From NCBI RefSeq assembly GCF_000826145.2, contig NZ_LN651337.1:65774-129773 (forward strand): a stretch of 64,000 nucleotides of DNA, written 5' to 3'. Shown here one piece after another: positions 1-7,152 of this stretch. The translations under genes and the position numbers were made by a program. The DNA is from Sporosarcina koreensis (lineage in GTDB: Bacteria; Bacillota; Bacilli; Bacillales_A; Planococcaceae). The notes beneath the pieces were generated by a model. It saw nothing but the letters and a program-made list of their open reading frames with translations. It was not told the origin of the DNA and did not search any database. Each line of letters opens with the position of its first letter. Position 1 is the first letter of the stretch.

Positions 1-80
1 CCACAAGACTTTGTCTTGAGAGATAAGATGGACGTTACAGAACTCCCGCTATCTCTCAAGAGACTGGCGGGAGTTCTTTT
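1..80 (+). promoter_or_regulatory. 3' part of a probable SAM-I (S-box) riboswitch with terminator, ahead of metA
   Basis: Only the 3' end is inside the window. The GAGATAAGA string near 20-28 resembles the 3' strand of the SAM-I P1 helix. A perfect 11-bp stem (39-49 with 67-77) followed by TTTT forms an intrinsic terminator. The segment 15-25 is exactly complementary to 50-60 in the terminator loop, so the two foldings are mutually exclusive, as in a transcriptional riboswitch. metA genes of Bacillales are known S-box targets. The aptamer core lies to the left and cannot be checked here; a Met T-box is a less likely alternative. Confidence 0.6.
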
Positions 81-107
81 GACTGGCTGGAATTGGAGTG
101 GAACCAT

Positions 108-1016
108 ATGCCGATTACAATCCCCGAAGCACTGCCTGCAGGTGAGTTGCTGAAAGAAGAAAAGATCTTTGTCATGGAAGAGGGTCGCGCAACAACCCAG
201 GATATCCGGCCGCTCCGGATACTCATCGTCAACCTGATGCCCCAGAAGGAGAAGACCGAGCTGCAGCTGCTGCGGCTTCTCGGAAATACACCTCTCCAGG
301 TCAGCATCACATTTCTGAGGACGGAGTCATATATCTCGAAAAACGTGAGTGAAACGCATCTGGCCTCATTCTACAAGACGTTCCGCGAGGTGGAGAAGGA
401 ACGGTTCGACGGCATGATCGTGACAGGCGCGCCCGTCGAGCAGATGGAATTCGAAGAAGTGGACTACTGGTCTGAGATCCAGCAGATCCTTGACTGGGCA
501 GAGACTCATATAACATCTTCCATGCATATTTGCTGGGGTGCGCAGGCTGCACTGTACCATTATTACGGAATCGAAAAACAGCCGCTCAGCGCAAAGTGCT
601 TCGGCATCTTCAGCCATACGCTGACAGATCCGACAGTGAGCCTTGCGAGAGGGTTCAATGACCAATTCCCCGCTCCGCATTCACGGCATACAGGAATTTC
701 GGAGCAGGCACTGGCTGCTCATCGCGATTTGTCCGTACTGGCTGGATCTGAGGAAGCCGGTCCGTTCATCATCCTGTCGAACGACGGGAAGAATATCATG
801 ATCACAGGGCATCTGGAATATGATGCCTGCACGCTGAAGGAAGAGTATGACCGGGACATCGCCAAAGGGCTGGATATCGACATGCCGCTCCATTATTTCC
901 CCAATGATGACCCGGACCAGACGCCGCTGAATACGTGGCGTTCCCATACCCATCTGCTGTTCTCCAACTGGCTGAATTATTATGTCTATCAGCAGACGCC
1001 ATATGACTGGTGCTGA
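108..1016 (+). CDS. metA: homoserine O-acetyltransferase, MetA type
   Basis: Acylates the hydroxyl of L-homoserine in the first committed step of methionine synthesis, in the cytoplasm. 302 aa, the usual length. Numbering from ATG 108 puts the catalytic cysteine at 142 (HICWGAQ) and the His/Glu pair at 235/237 (GHLEYD), the positions known in the family. Residue 111 is Glu (GAPVEQ); in MetA enzymes Glu here goes with acetyl-CoA and Gly with succinyl-CoA, so acetyl transfer is inferred. ATG 108 is preferred over TTG 93 because GGAGTGG (95-101) is well placed and the family starts MPI. Expression is probably set by the riboswitch just upstream. Confidence 0.95.
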   Translation: MPITIPEALPAGELLKEEKIFVMEEGRATTQDIRPLRILIVNLMPQKEKTELQLLRLLGNTPLQVSITFLRTESYISKNVSETHLASFYKTFREVEKERFDGMIVTGAPVEQMEFEEVDYWSEIQQILDWAETHITSSMHICWGAQAALYHYYGIEKQPLSAKCFGIFSHTLTDPTVSLARGFNDQFPAPHSRHTGISEQALAAHRDLSVLAGSEEAGPFIILSNDGKNIMITGHLEYDACTLKEEYDRDIAKGLDIDMPLHYFPNDDPDQTPLNTWRSHTHLLFSNWLNYYVYQQTPYDWC

Positions 1017-1033
1017 TGGATGGGCTGCATGGT

Positions 1034-1062
1034 TTGAACGATGCAGCCGCCTGTGCTATAAT
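1034..1062 (+). promoter_or_regulatory. sigma-A promoter of the tetR gene
   Basis: TTGAAC (1034-1039), a 17-bp spacer and a perfect TATAAT (1057-1062). The operator copy begins at the last base of the -10 box, so a bound repressor would block initiation. Confidence 0.75.
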
Positions 1063-1078
1063 GAATGACAGTCAGTCA
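1062..1078 (+). promoter_or_regulatory. operator copy 1 of the TetR-family regulator
   Basis: The 17-bp sequence TGAATGACAGTCAGTCA recurs identically at 1735-1751, ahead of the efflux genes. The TGAC...GTCA core is an imperfect palindrome. Two identical copies flanking a tetR gene point to autoregulation plus control of the efflux pair. This is inferred from position and identity. Confidence 0.7.
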
Positions 1079-1096
1079 GTTCGAGGAGGGGTGCAA

Positions 1097-1684
1097 GTGA
1101 ACAAACAGGAGACCATTCTCCAGTCGGCCATCCGGATGTTCACGGAAAAGGGCGTCGACAAGACGACCATTTCCGATATCGTCAAAGATGCCGGAGTCGC
1201 ACAGGGAACGTTCTATCTGTACTATCCATCCAAATTGTCTTTGATGCCGGCAATCGCTGAAGTGATGGTGAAGGCTACATTGGATGAAGTCATCACAGCT
1301 GTCGATCCAGCAGCTTCTCCCCGTACCCAGCTCGCCCAATTCGTGGATGCGATCTTCCGGGTCAGCCGTGATCATCATGAAATCCAGGCGATGATCTATG
1401 CGGGTCTCGCTTCATCCGAGCATCTGCGGGAATGGGAAAGCGTCTATGCGCCTGTCTACGAATGGGTCAGCCGTCTCATCGAAACGGGCCGGGAGCATGG
1501 GGATTTCCGGACCGACAGCAGCCCCGACCAGCTTGCGAAGCTGATCATCGCATTGACGGAATCAGCAGCCGAACAGATCTATCTGTATGACGTGGAGACG
1601 GATCAGGAAAACCGTGCTGCAATCCAGAAAGAGGAAACGGTCAGGTTCCTGGCATACGCTCTCGGGCTGCCGGCGGACGATTGA
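1097..1684 (+). CDS. TetR/AcrR-family transcriptional repressor
   Basis: 195 aa from GTG 1097, which follows GAGGAGGGG (1083-1091). Residues about 5-50 form the TetR N-terminal helix-turn-helix, with the typical TTISDIVKDAGVAQGTFYLYY recognition region; the rest is a helical ligand-binding domain. It lies directly upstream of two SMR efflux genes and shares an identical 17-bp element with them, so it most likely represses itself and the pump and is released by a toxic cation or similar drug. The actual ligand cannot be read from the sequence. Confidence 0.9.
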   Translation: MNKQETILQSAIRMFTEKGVDKTTISDIVKDAGVAQGTFYLYYPSKLSLMPAIAEVMVKATLDEVITAVDPAASPRTQLAQFVDAIFRVSRDHHEIQAMIYAGLASSEHLREWESVYAPVYEWVSRLIETGREHGDFRTDSSPDQLAKLIIALTESAAEQIYLYDVETDQENRAAIQKEETVRFLAYALGLPADD

Positions 1685-1690
1685 AACAAG

Positions 1691-1718
1691 CGGCGCTCCA
1701 TTCATCAGCGGAGCGCCG
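1691..1718 (+). terminator. stem-loop after tetR
   Basis: 9-bp GC-rich stem CGGCGCTCC / GGAGCGCCG (1691-1699 with 1710-1718) followed by a weak T-containing tail. It separates tetR from the operator and SMR genes. Confidence 0.5.
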
Positions 1719-1734
1719 GACATTTATATTGAAG

Positions 1735-1751
1735 TGAATGACAGTCAGTCA
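1735..1751 (+). promoter_or_regulatory. operator copy 2, ahead of the SMR efflux pair
   Basis: Same 17 bp as at 1062-1078. It ends 23 bp before the ATG of the first SMR gene, overlapping where a promoter or start of transcription would lie. Confidence 0.7.
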
Positions 1752-1774
1752 TTATGGATGAGGAGCAGAAAATT

Positions 1775-2122
1775 ATGCAAAAAGCTTGGTTATATGTAGC
1801 AGCAACAAGTTTCTTTGAACTTGTCTGGATCTTCGGTTTCAACACAGCATCGGAATGGTGGCACTGGATTCCGATCGTCGCTTTCATTTTTGTGGATTTC
1901 CATTTCCTTACGAAAGCATGCGCCGCCCTGCCGACCGGGACTGTCTATGCGATCTTCGCGGCCGTCGGCACAATCGGTACGGCTCTCATGGATGTCCTGT
2001 TTTTCGGCCAGACTCTGAGCGGCGGCAAGCTGTTCTTCATCGCTGTCCTCGTTGCCGGAGTGATCGGCCTGAAGCTGGCGGACGGGCGGGACGAGAAAAC
2101 ACAGACAGAAGGGGGGAACTGA
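1775..2122 (+). CDS. SMR-family efflux subunit, YkkC-like
   Basis: 115 aa, four predicted transmembrane helices. The membrane-embedded Glu of helix 1 is visible (FFELVWIFGF), and helix 3 carries GTVYAIFAAVGTIG, the SMR dimer-packing region. It resembles the first partner of paired SMR pumps (YkkC/YkkD type), which export small cations such as guanidinium or quaternary ammonium compounds using the proton gradient. ATG 1775 is chosen because AGGAG (1761-1765) fits it; ATG 1754 would lie just after the operator. The partner gene follows after one base. Confidence 0.88.
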   Translation: MQKAWLYVAATSFFELVWIFGFNTASEWWHWIPIVAFIFVDFHFLTKACAALPTGTVYAIFAAVGTIGTALMDVLFFGQTLSGGKLFFIAVLVAGVIGLKLADGRDEKTQTEGGN

Positions 2123-2123
2123 T

Positions 2124-2438
2124 ATGGGCTGGTTATATGTATTTCTGGCGGCCGGTTTTGAATTCGCCGGCGTTGCAGGACTGAACAAATACAGTAAACG
2201 GAAAACATTGCTGTCCGGGGCCGTCTACCTTGGCGGCTTCGGGCTGTCGTTCCTGTTCCTGTATACCTCATTCAAATACTTGCAGGTGAGTACTGCGTAT
2301 GCCGTATGGATCGGTATCGGTACGGCAGGGGCTGTCCTGCTGAATATGATTTTCTTCGGGGAGTCGAAGAGCCTGTCACGGATCGCGAGTCTGACTCTGA
2401 TCATCATCGGTGTCGTCGGTCTGAAAGCCTTATCGTAA
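2124..2438 (+). CDS. SMR-family efflux subunit, YkkD-like
   Basis: 104 aa, four helices, conserved Glu in helix 1 (GFEFAGVAGL) and STAYAVWIGIGTAG in helix 3. The stop of the first SMR gene is one base away, which suggests translational coupling and a heterodimer with opposed subunits. In B. subtilis the ykkCD pair is under a guanidine riboswitch; no such RNA is seen here, and the TetR operator takes that place. Substrate is not determinable. Confidence 0.88.
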   Translation: MGWLYVFLAAGFEFAGVAGLNKYSKRKTLLSGAVYLGGFGLSFLFLYTSFKYLQVSTAYAVWIGIGTAGAVLLNMIFFGESKSLSRIASLTLIIIGVVGLKALS

Positions 2439-2496
2439 ACGGTGTTTGATATTTTGGCAGGAATTCCGCATAATGGAGCCATAAGGAGACATGATC

Positions 2497-3393
2497 ATGC
2501 GAAACCAACCAACGAAACACACACCGAAAGCCTACACATACACCGTTCGGAAAGAGGAGGCACTGCTGCCGTTCCTGCTCGCAACCATCAAGAAAAGCCG
2601 GAATGCTGTCAAAGGGACACTGTCGCGCGGCCAGGTGGCTGTCAATGGGGAAGTCACGACGCGGCATGATCATATGCTGCAGGCCGGCGATGCCGTTGAG
2701 ATCCTGACGAACGAAGCCGCGAAGCAGGACAGCGAAATGACAGGTATTTCGATCATGTACGAAGACGATGCGATCATCGTCATCGACAAGGAAGCAGGTA
2801 TCCTGTCGATGGCGGCAAAGGATAAGAAGGAACTGACCGCATTCAGCGAGCTTTCGGCATATGTCCGGAAGAAGGACCGGAACAGCCGTGTATTCATCGT
2901 CCATCGGCTCGATCGGGAAACGTCAGGTGTGATGCTGTTCGCAAAGTCGGAAACCGTGAAAAAACAGCTGCAGGATAATTGGGACGAATCCGTCAAAGAG
3001 CGGGGCTATGTTGCGCTTGTTGAAGGGAAAGTCTGCAGGGAGTCCGGGGAGATCATCTCCTGGCTGAAGGAGACACGGACATTCAAAGTGTACTCCAATC
3101 CGACCGATAATGGAGGACAGAAGGCGATCACCCGATTCATCCGCCTGCAGAGCAGCGCGCAGTACAGTCTGCTTGAATTGAGGCTGGCGACAGGACGGAA
3201 AAATCAGATCCGTGTCCATATGGAAGAGATCGGACATCCGGTCGCGGGTGACAAGAAATACGGCGCATCGACGAATCCGCTGAAGCGGCTCGGTCTGCAT
3301 GCGGCGAAGCTGTCGATCATCCATCCGGTCACGAAAGAACTCCATACGTTCATCTCCGATCCGCCTTCTTCATTTTACAAACGATCAAAATAA
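2497..3393 (+). CDS. RluA-family 23S rRNA pseudouridine synthase
   Basis: 298 aa. An N-terminal S4-like RNA-binding segment (about 20-75) is followed by the catalytic domain. The signature HRLDRETSG carries the catalytic Asp, and GRKNQIRVH is the second conserved block. It isomerises uridine in structured RNA; the exact position is not assignable. ATG 2497 fits AAGGAG (2483-2488) with 8 bp spacing, whereas ATG 2491 is too close. It is a single gene ended by the hairpin at 3393-3424. Confidence 0.88.
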   Translation: MRNQPTKHTPKAYTYTVRKEEALLPFLLATIKKSRNAVKGTLSRGQVAVNGEVTTRHDHMLQAGDAVEILTNEAAKQDSEMTGISIMYEDDAIIVIDKEAGILSMAAKDKKELTAFSELSAYVRKKDRNSRVFIVHRLDRETSGVMLFAKSETVKKQLQDNWDESVKERGYVALVEGKVCRESGEIISWLKETRTFKVYSNPTDNGGQKAITRFIRLQSSAQYSLLELRLATGRKNQIRVHMEEIGHPVAGDKKYGASTNPLKRLGLHAAKLSIIHPVTKELHTFISDPPSSFYKRSK

Positions 3394-3428
3394 CCGCAGA
3401 CGCCTTGACGGCATCTGCGGTTTTTCTT
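3393..3428. terminator. bidirectional terminator between the pseudouridine synthase and coat-protein genes
   Basis: Stem ACCGCAGACGCC / GGCATCTGCGGT with one mismatch, followed by TTTTTCTT. It lies between two convergent genes. Confidence 0.75.
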
Positions 3429-4059
3429 ATTGCATCGGCGGCATGCCCGGCTGGCCCTGGGCCGGTGCATACGCATTTAACAGTTCGGTCATATCCTGCC
3501 TGTCGAGCTGCGGCACTTGGTAGTAATGGTGTTTGTTCTGGTAAATCGATAACTCGTACGCCATCTCGATACAGTTCGGAACGGAGTCGGCAATGACGCG
3601 GCGCAAGACCGGGTTGCACACTTCACAAGCAGCCATCGCTTTTGAAGAAGCACCGGCTTTCGCGGAGCTGAGCAGGAAACCGGAAATAATCTCATCCGAG
3701 ATTTCGTTAGCGCTGGTCATCGGCTTTTTCGGCTGCCCGGGATTCATGCCATAGATGAAGTCATTGCCCGTCTGCATTTTGTACGACTGTGTCGGGTGGG
3801 ACGGATCTTTGCCGGTCTTGAAGCTTTCGACCGTAATGTTGTACTCATCCAGCATGAAGCGGTACTGCCTGTCCAGAATATCGAGCAGTTCCGGGTCTTT
3901 GACGTGTGGACGCAGCAGGATCGACTGGTTCAGAGCTCCGATTGCTGCAGACAGGATTTCATGGACGTCGAACATTTCGTGTCCACCATGGTTCATGTTT
4001 TGCGGTACAGCGCCTGTCTGCATGTTCTGATGTGTCGGGCCATTCGGGTTTGTTGTCAA
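3427..4059 (-). CDS. CotF-family spore coat protein, YhcQ-like
   Basis: 210 aa. A Met/Gly/His-rich N-terminus (NHGGHEMFDVHE) precedes two helical coat-F-type segments; LLRPHVKD...LLDILDRQYRFM and PVLRRVIADSVPNCIEMAYE match the family pattern, and the C-terminus is Pro/Gly/Gln-rich. It is probably a structural protein of the spore coat or forespore. The start is TTG at 4059, seven bases after AAGGAGG. The sequence CATACTA on the minus strand about 40 bp upstream suits a forespore sigma factor. It lies divergent from a spore germination hydrolase, which supports a sporulation role. Confidence 0.85.
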   Translation of the reverse strand: MTTNPNGPTHQNMQTGAVPQNMNHGGHEMFDVHEILSAAIGALNQSILLRPHVKDPELLDILDRQYRFMLDEYNITVESFKTGKDPSHPTQSYKMQTGNDFIYGMNPGQPKKPMTSANEISDEIISGFLLSSAKAGASSKAMAACEVCNPVLRRVIADSVPNCIEMAYELSIYQNKHHYYQVPQLDRQDMTELLNAYAPAQGQPGMPPMQ

Positions 4060-4099
4060 ATCAGTTCCTCCTTAGAAATGTGTGATCGCCGAGCAATTG

Positions 4100-4128
4100 T
4101 AGTATGCGCGCGGTGTCCTGTTCTATCC
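4100..4128 (-). promoter_or_regulatory. possible sigma-G/F-type promoter of the coat protein gene
   Basis: On the minus strand, GGATA (4124-4128), 17-bp spacer and CATACTA (4100-4106). The -10 box matches the forespore sigma consensus well, the -35 only partly. Confidence 0.4.
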
Positions 4129-4148
4129 GGTCCATTCCAGCACATAGG

Positions 4149-4178
4149 GGCATAGCAGGCGGCATATCATCATACACT
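4149..4178 (+). promoter_or_regulatory. possible sigma-E promoter of sleL
   Basis: GGCATAGC (4149-4156), 14-bp spacer, CATACACT (4171-4178). The -10 and spacing agree with the mother-cell sigma-E consensus, and the B. subtilis counterpart yaaH is a sporulation gene. Confidence 0.5.
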
Positions 4179-4217
4179 GATGGAACAATCCGTAAAAAGG
4201 GAAAGGTGTGGACAGAC

Positions 4218-5501
4218 GTGCAGATTCACGCAGTCAGCCAGGGGGAAAGCCTCTATTCAATCGGGAAACGATATGGTGTGAGCTGGGAAGAAATAGCGGA
4301 AGTGAATGAGATCGGCAATCCGGAAGCACTTGCCATCGGGCAGGCGCTCGTCATTCCGTCTGATGGAAATATGTATACGGTGCAGCCCGGGGATTCTCTC
4401 TATTCGATCGCACAGCGGAACGGCATGACGATCACGCAATTGGCGAACCGGAATAACATCTCCATCTCTGCGCCGCTTTCAGTCGGACAGCGTCTCTACA
4501 TCCCGTCGGCTCCGAAGCGGAATGCCGAAACGCTGCTGTACGTGGAGCCGCGGACACCCGTCAGTGAAGCGATGATCGCCGAGACGGCCCGCCGCGTCGG
4601 CGATCTGACGTATTTGGCGATGTTCAGTTACCAAGTGAAGAGGGACGGGACTCTGGACGCGCCGTCCACCGCAAACCTGACGCAGCTGGCAGCTGATGCG
4701 GGCGCACTCAATGCAATGGTCATCAGCAACTTGGAAAATTTCGCATTCAGCGCTGAACTGGCACGGGATATCTTCCTCAGTACAGGGGTCCAGGATCTGC
4801 TCTTCACAGAAATACTGGAAATCGCCGGGCGGGTCGGTTACCGTGATATCCATTTCGATTTTGAATTACTGTTCCCGGAAGACCGGGCATTATACAATGC
4901 ATTCCTCAGAAGGGCGCGCGACCGGTTCCATGCAGCCGGCCTTACCTTGTCAACAGCACTCGCTCCCAAGACAAGTGACGTGCGAACAGGCATATACGGT
5001 GCGCACGATTACAAAGCGCACGGGGAGATCGTTGACTTCGTCTCCCTGATGACCTATGAATGGGGATACACGTACAGTGAACCGCAGGCAGTGAGTCCGC
5101 TGCCGCAAGTCGAGCAAGTTGTAAAATATGCCGTACAGGAAATCCCGCGCAGCAAGATTTTCCTCGGGCAGAACCTGTATGGCTACGACTGGCAGGAACC
5201 GTATCCGCCGCAGGGCGGGCAGCCGGCAAAAGCGGTGAGTCCGAAACAGGCCACAGAGCTGGCGGTTGCGCAGCGTGCCCGTATCGAATACGATTCGACG
5301 GCACAGGCGCCCCACTTCAGTTATTACGACGCTTCGGGCGCACGCCATGAAGTATGGTTTGAAGATGCGCGCAGCATCCAGGCGAAATTCGATCTGCTGA
5401 AGAAATACCGTCTCCGCGGGATGATGTACTGGAAGCTCGGTCTTGCGTTCCCGCAGAACTGGGCGCTGCTGGAAAGCAATTTCAATATCGTGAAGAAATA
5501 A
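4218..5501 (+). CDS. sleL: spore peptidoglycan hydrolase, LysM plus GH18 (SleL/YaaH)
   Basis: 427 aa, the same length as B. subtilis YaaH. Two LysM repeats (about 1-47 and 50-95; each with the QGESLYSI or PGDSLYSI start) bind cortex peptidoglycan. The GH18 domain (about 105-427) shows the catalytic DIHFDFE motif. SleL-type enzymes are N-acetylglucosaminidases acting on spore cortex fragments during germination. GTG 4218 gives the family start (M-Q-I-H) and has GGAAAGG 11 bp upstream; GTG 4206 is the alternative. A sigma-E-like promoter lies at 4149-4178. Confidence 0.9.
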   Translation: MQIHAVSQGESLYSIGKRYGVSWEEIAEVNEIGNPEALAIGQALVIPSDGNMYTVQPGDSLYSIAQRNGMTITQLANRNNISISAPLSVGQRLYIPSAPKRNAETLLYVEPRTPVSEAMIAETARRVGDLTYLAMFSYQVKRDGTLDAPSTANLTQLAADAGALNAMVISNLENFAFSAELARDIFLSTGVQDLLFTEILEIAGRVGYRDIHFDFELLFPEDRALYNAFLRRARDRFHAAGLTLSTALAPKTSDVRTGIYGAHDYKAHGEIVDFVSLMTYEWGYTYSEPQAVSPLPQVEQVVKYAVQEIPRSKIFLGQNLYGYDWQEPYPPQGGQPAKAVSPKQATELAVAQRARIEYDSTAQAPHFSYYDASGARHEVWFEDARSIQAKFDLLKKYRLRGMMYWKLGLAFPQNWALLESNFNIVKK

Positions 5502-5545
5502 CAGTATACATTCCCCTTGCCTGAACGACCGCGGTCGACGGTTTT

Positions 5546-5573
5546 TTGAAGAAAAATTTCAAAATAGTATAAT
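5546..5573 (+). promoter_or_regulatory. sigma-A promoter of gdhA
   Basis: TTGAAG (5546-5551), 16-bp spacer and TATAAT (5568-5573), 60 bp upstream of the gene start. Confidence 0.6.
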
Positions 5574-5632
5574 AATGCAGTATACTAGTCATACACAGAA
5601 GGAAAAGCAGCGGATCCAAGAGGGGGATGTGT

Positions 5633-7015
5633 ATGACAAAGTTGAATGTAAGCCATGTTGATGTCCAGCAGCGATCGAACGATTATGTCCACCAAGTTTA
5701 CGACAGCGTGAAGCGGCGCAATCCGAACGAAACGGAGTTCCTCCAGGCGGCCCGTGAGATTTTCGACTCGCTCCGACCGGTGTTTGCCCAGCATCCGGAG
5801 TATATCGCCAGCGGAATACTGGAACGCCTGACAGAACCGGAGCGGATTGTCACGTTCCGTGTCGCCTGGGAGGATGATACCGGTAAAGTCCAGGTCAACC
5901 GGGGATTCCGGGTGCAATTCAGCAGTGAGCTCGGTCCGTACAAAGGCGGTCTGCGGTTCCATCCGTCCGTGAACAGCAGCATCATGAAATTCCTGGCATT
6001 CGAGCAGATTTTCAAGAATGCGCTCACAGGCCAGCCGATCGGTGCTGGGAAAGGCGGGGCTGATTTCGATCCCAAGGGTAAATCCGACCGGGAGATCATG
6101 CGCTTCTGTCAAAGTTTCATGACGGAACTCAGCCGTCATATCGGACCGGATATCGATGTGCCTGCTGGCGATATCGGTGTCGGCAAACGGGAGATCGGCT
6201 ACTTGTTCGGGCAGTATAAACGACTGAAAGGCGGCTATGAAGCGGGTGTGCTGACCGGCAAGGACCCCGGTCACGGCGGCAGTCTCGGCCGGAAGGAGGC
6301 GACCGGATACGGCACGGTCTATTTTACGGAGGAGATGCTGAAAGAGTACGGCCTGTCTTTCAAAGGGAAGACAGTCATCGTATCGGGTTCTGGAAATGTC
6401 TCCATCTATGCGATGGAAAAAGCGCAGCAGCTCGGCGCGACCGTCATTGCATGCAGTGATTCATCAGGATATATCAAGGACCCGGCTGGTATCGATCTGG
6501 CATGTGTCAAACAGCTGAAGGAAGTGGAGAACAAACGGATACAGGAATACATCAAGACCCATCCGGATGCTGAGTATTTCGATGACTGCAGCGGTATCTG
6601 GTCCGTACCGTGCGACATTGCACTCCCATGCGCCACCCAGAACGAACTGACGGAAGAGGATGCCGTCATGCTGATCCGTCAGGGCGTGAAAGCGGTCGGC
6701 GAAGGGGCCAACATGCCGTGTACGACAGAAGCGATCACCCGGTTCCAGGATCATGGTGTGCTGTTCGCACCTGCAAAAGCTGCCAATGCCGGCGGAGTGG
6801 CGGTTTCTGCCATGGAGATGTCCCAGAACAGCATGCGGCTTCGCTGGACGGCCGAGGAAGTGGATGAACGGCTGCATGTCGTCATGCGCTCCATCTATGA
6901 CAGCTGCACAGATGCCGCAAGCCGATTCGGGAAGCCGGGGAATCTCGTCATGGGTGCCAATATCGCCGGGTTTCTCCGAGTGGCGGACGCAATGGCGGCA
7001 CACGGACTCAGCTGA
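5633..7015 (+). CDS. gdhA: NADP-specific glutamate dehydrogenase
   Basis: 460 aa, typical of the hexameric type I enzyme. It makes glutamate from 2-oxoglutarate and ammonia. The active-site region PIGAGKGGADFDPKGKSD is intact, as is the coenzyme fold (IVSGSGNVSIYAMEKAQ); the similarity to the E. coli-type NADP enzyme is higher than to the catabolic RocG/GudB type. ATG 5633 follows AAGAGGGGG with 6 bp spacing; ATG 5627 is too close. Single gene with its own promoter and terminator. It may matter for the his operon nearby, as it points to direct ammonia assimilation in this organism. Confidence 0.95.
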   Translation: MTKLNVSHVDVQQRSNDYVHQVYDSVKRRNPNETEFLQAAREIFDSLRPVFAQHPEYIASGILERLTEPERIVTFRVAWEDDTGKVQVNRGFRVQFSSELGPYKGGLRFHPSVNSSIMKFLAFEQIFKNALTGQPIGAGKGGADFDPKGKSDREIMRFCQSFMTELSRHIGPDIDVPAGDIGVGKREIGYLFGQYKRLKGGYEAGVLTGKDPGHGGSLGRKEATGYGTVYFTEEMLKEYGLSFKGKTVIVSGSGNVSIYAMEKAQQLGATVIACSDSSGYIKDPAGIDLACVKQLKEVENKRIQEYIKTHPDAEYFDDCSGIWSVPCDIALPCATQNELTEEDAVMLIRQGVKAVGEGANMPCTTEAITRFQDHGVLFAPAKAANAGGVAVSAMEMSQNSMRLRWTAEEVDERLHVVMRSIYDSCTDAASRFGKPGNLVMGANIAGFLRVADAMAAHGLS

Positions 7016-7027
7016 ACAGAACCACCG

Positions 7028-7056
7028 AACACATCTGAAAAGGTGTGTTTTCTTTT
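7028..7056 (+). terminator. terminator of gdhA
   Basis: 9-bp stem AACACATCT / AGGTGTGTT with GAAA loop, then TTTCTTTTG. Confidence 0.75.
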
Positions 7057-7114
7057 GTGGAAAATGAAGTTTTCGATTGCATTTCAGTGAATGCATGTTA
7101 TTATAAATATACTT

Positions 7115-7133
7115 TATAATGTATAAAGATACA
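7115..7133 (+). promoter_or_regulatory. argG promoter -10 with overlapping palindrome, possible ARG box
   Basis: TATAAT (7115-7120) overlaps TGTATAAAGATACA (7120-7133), a perfect 5-bp inverted repeat with 4-bp centre. The AT-rich palindrome resembles ArgR/AhrC operators (TGAATA...TATTCA type), which fits argG. No good -35 was found. Confidence 0.4.
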
Positions 7134-7152
7134 AAAGGCGAAAGGGGAATGC

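Noticed and set aside
5526-5537. 12-bp palindrome CGACCGCGGTCG after sleL as terminator
   Set aside because: It has no loop; only a very short alternative stem precedes the T-run, so termination is not supported.
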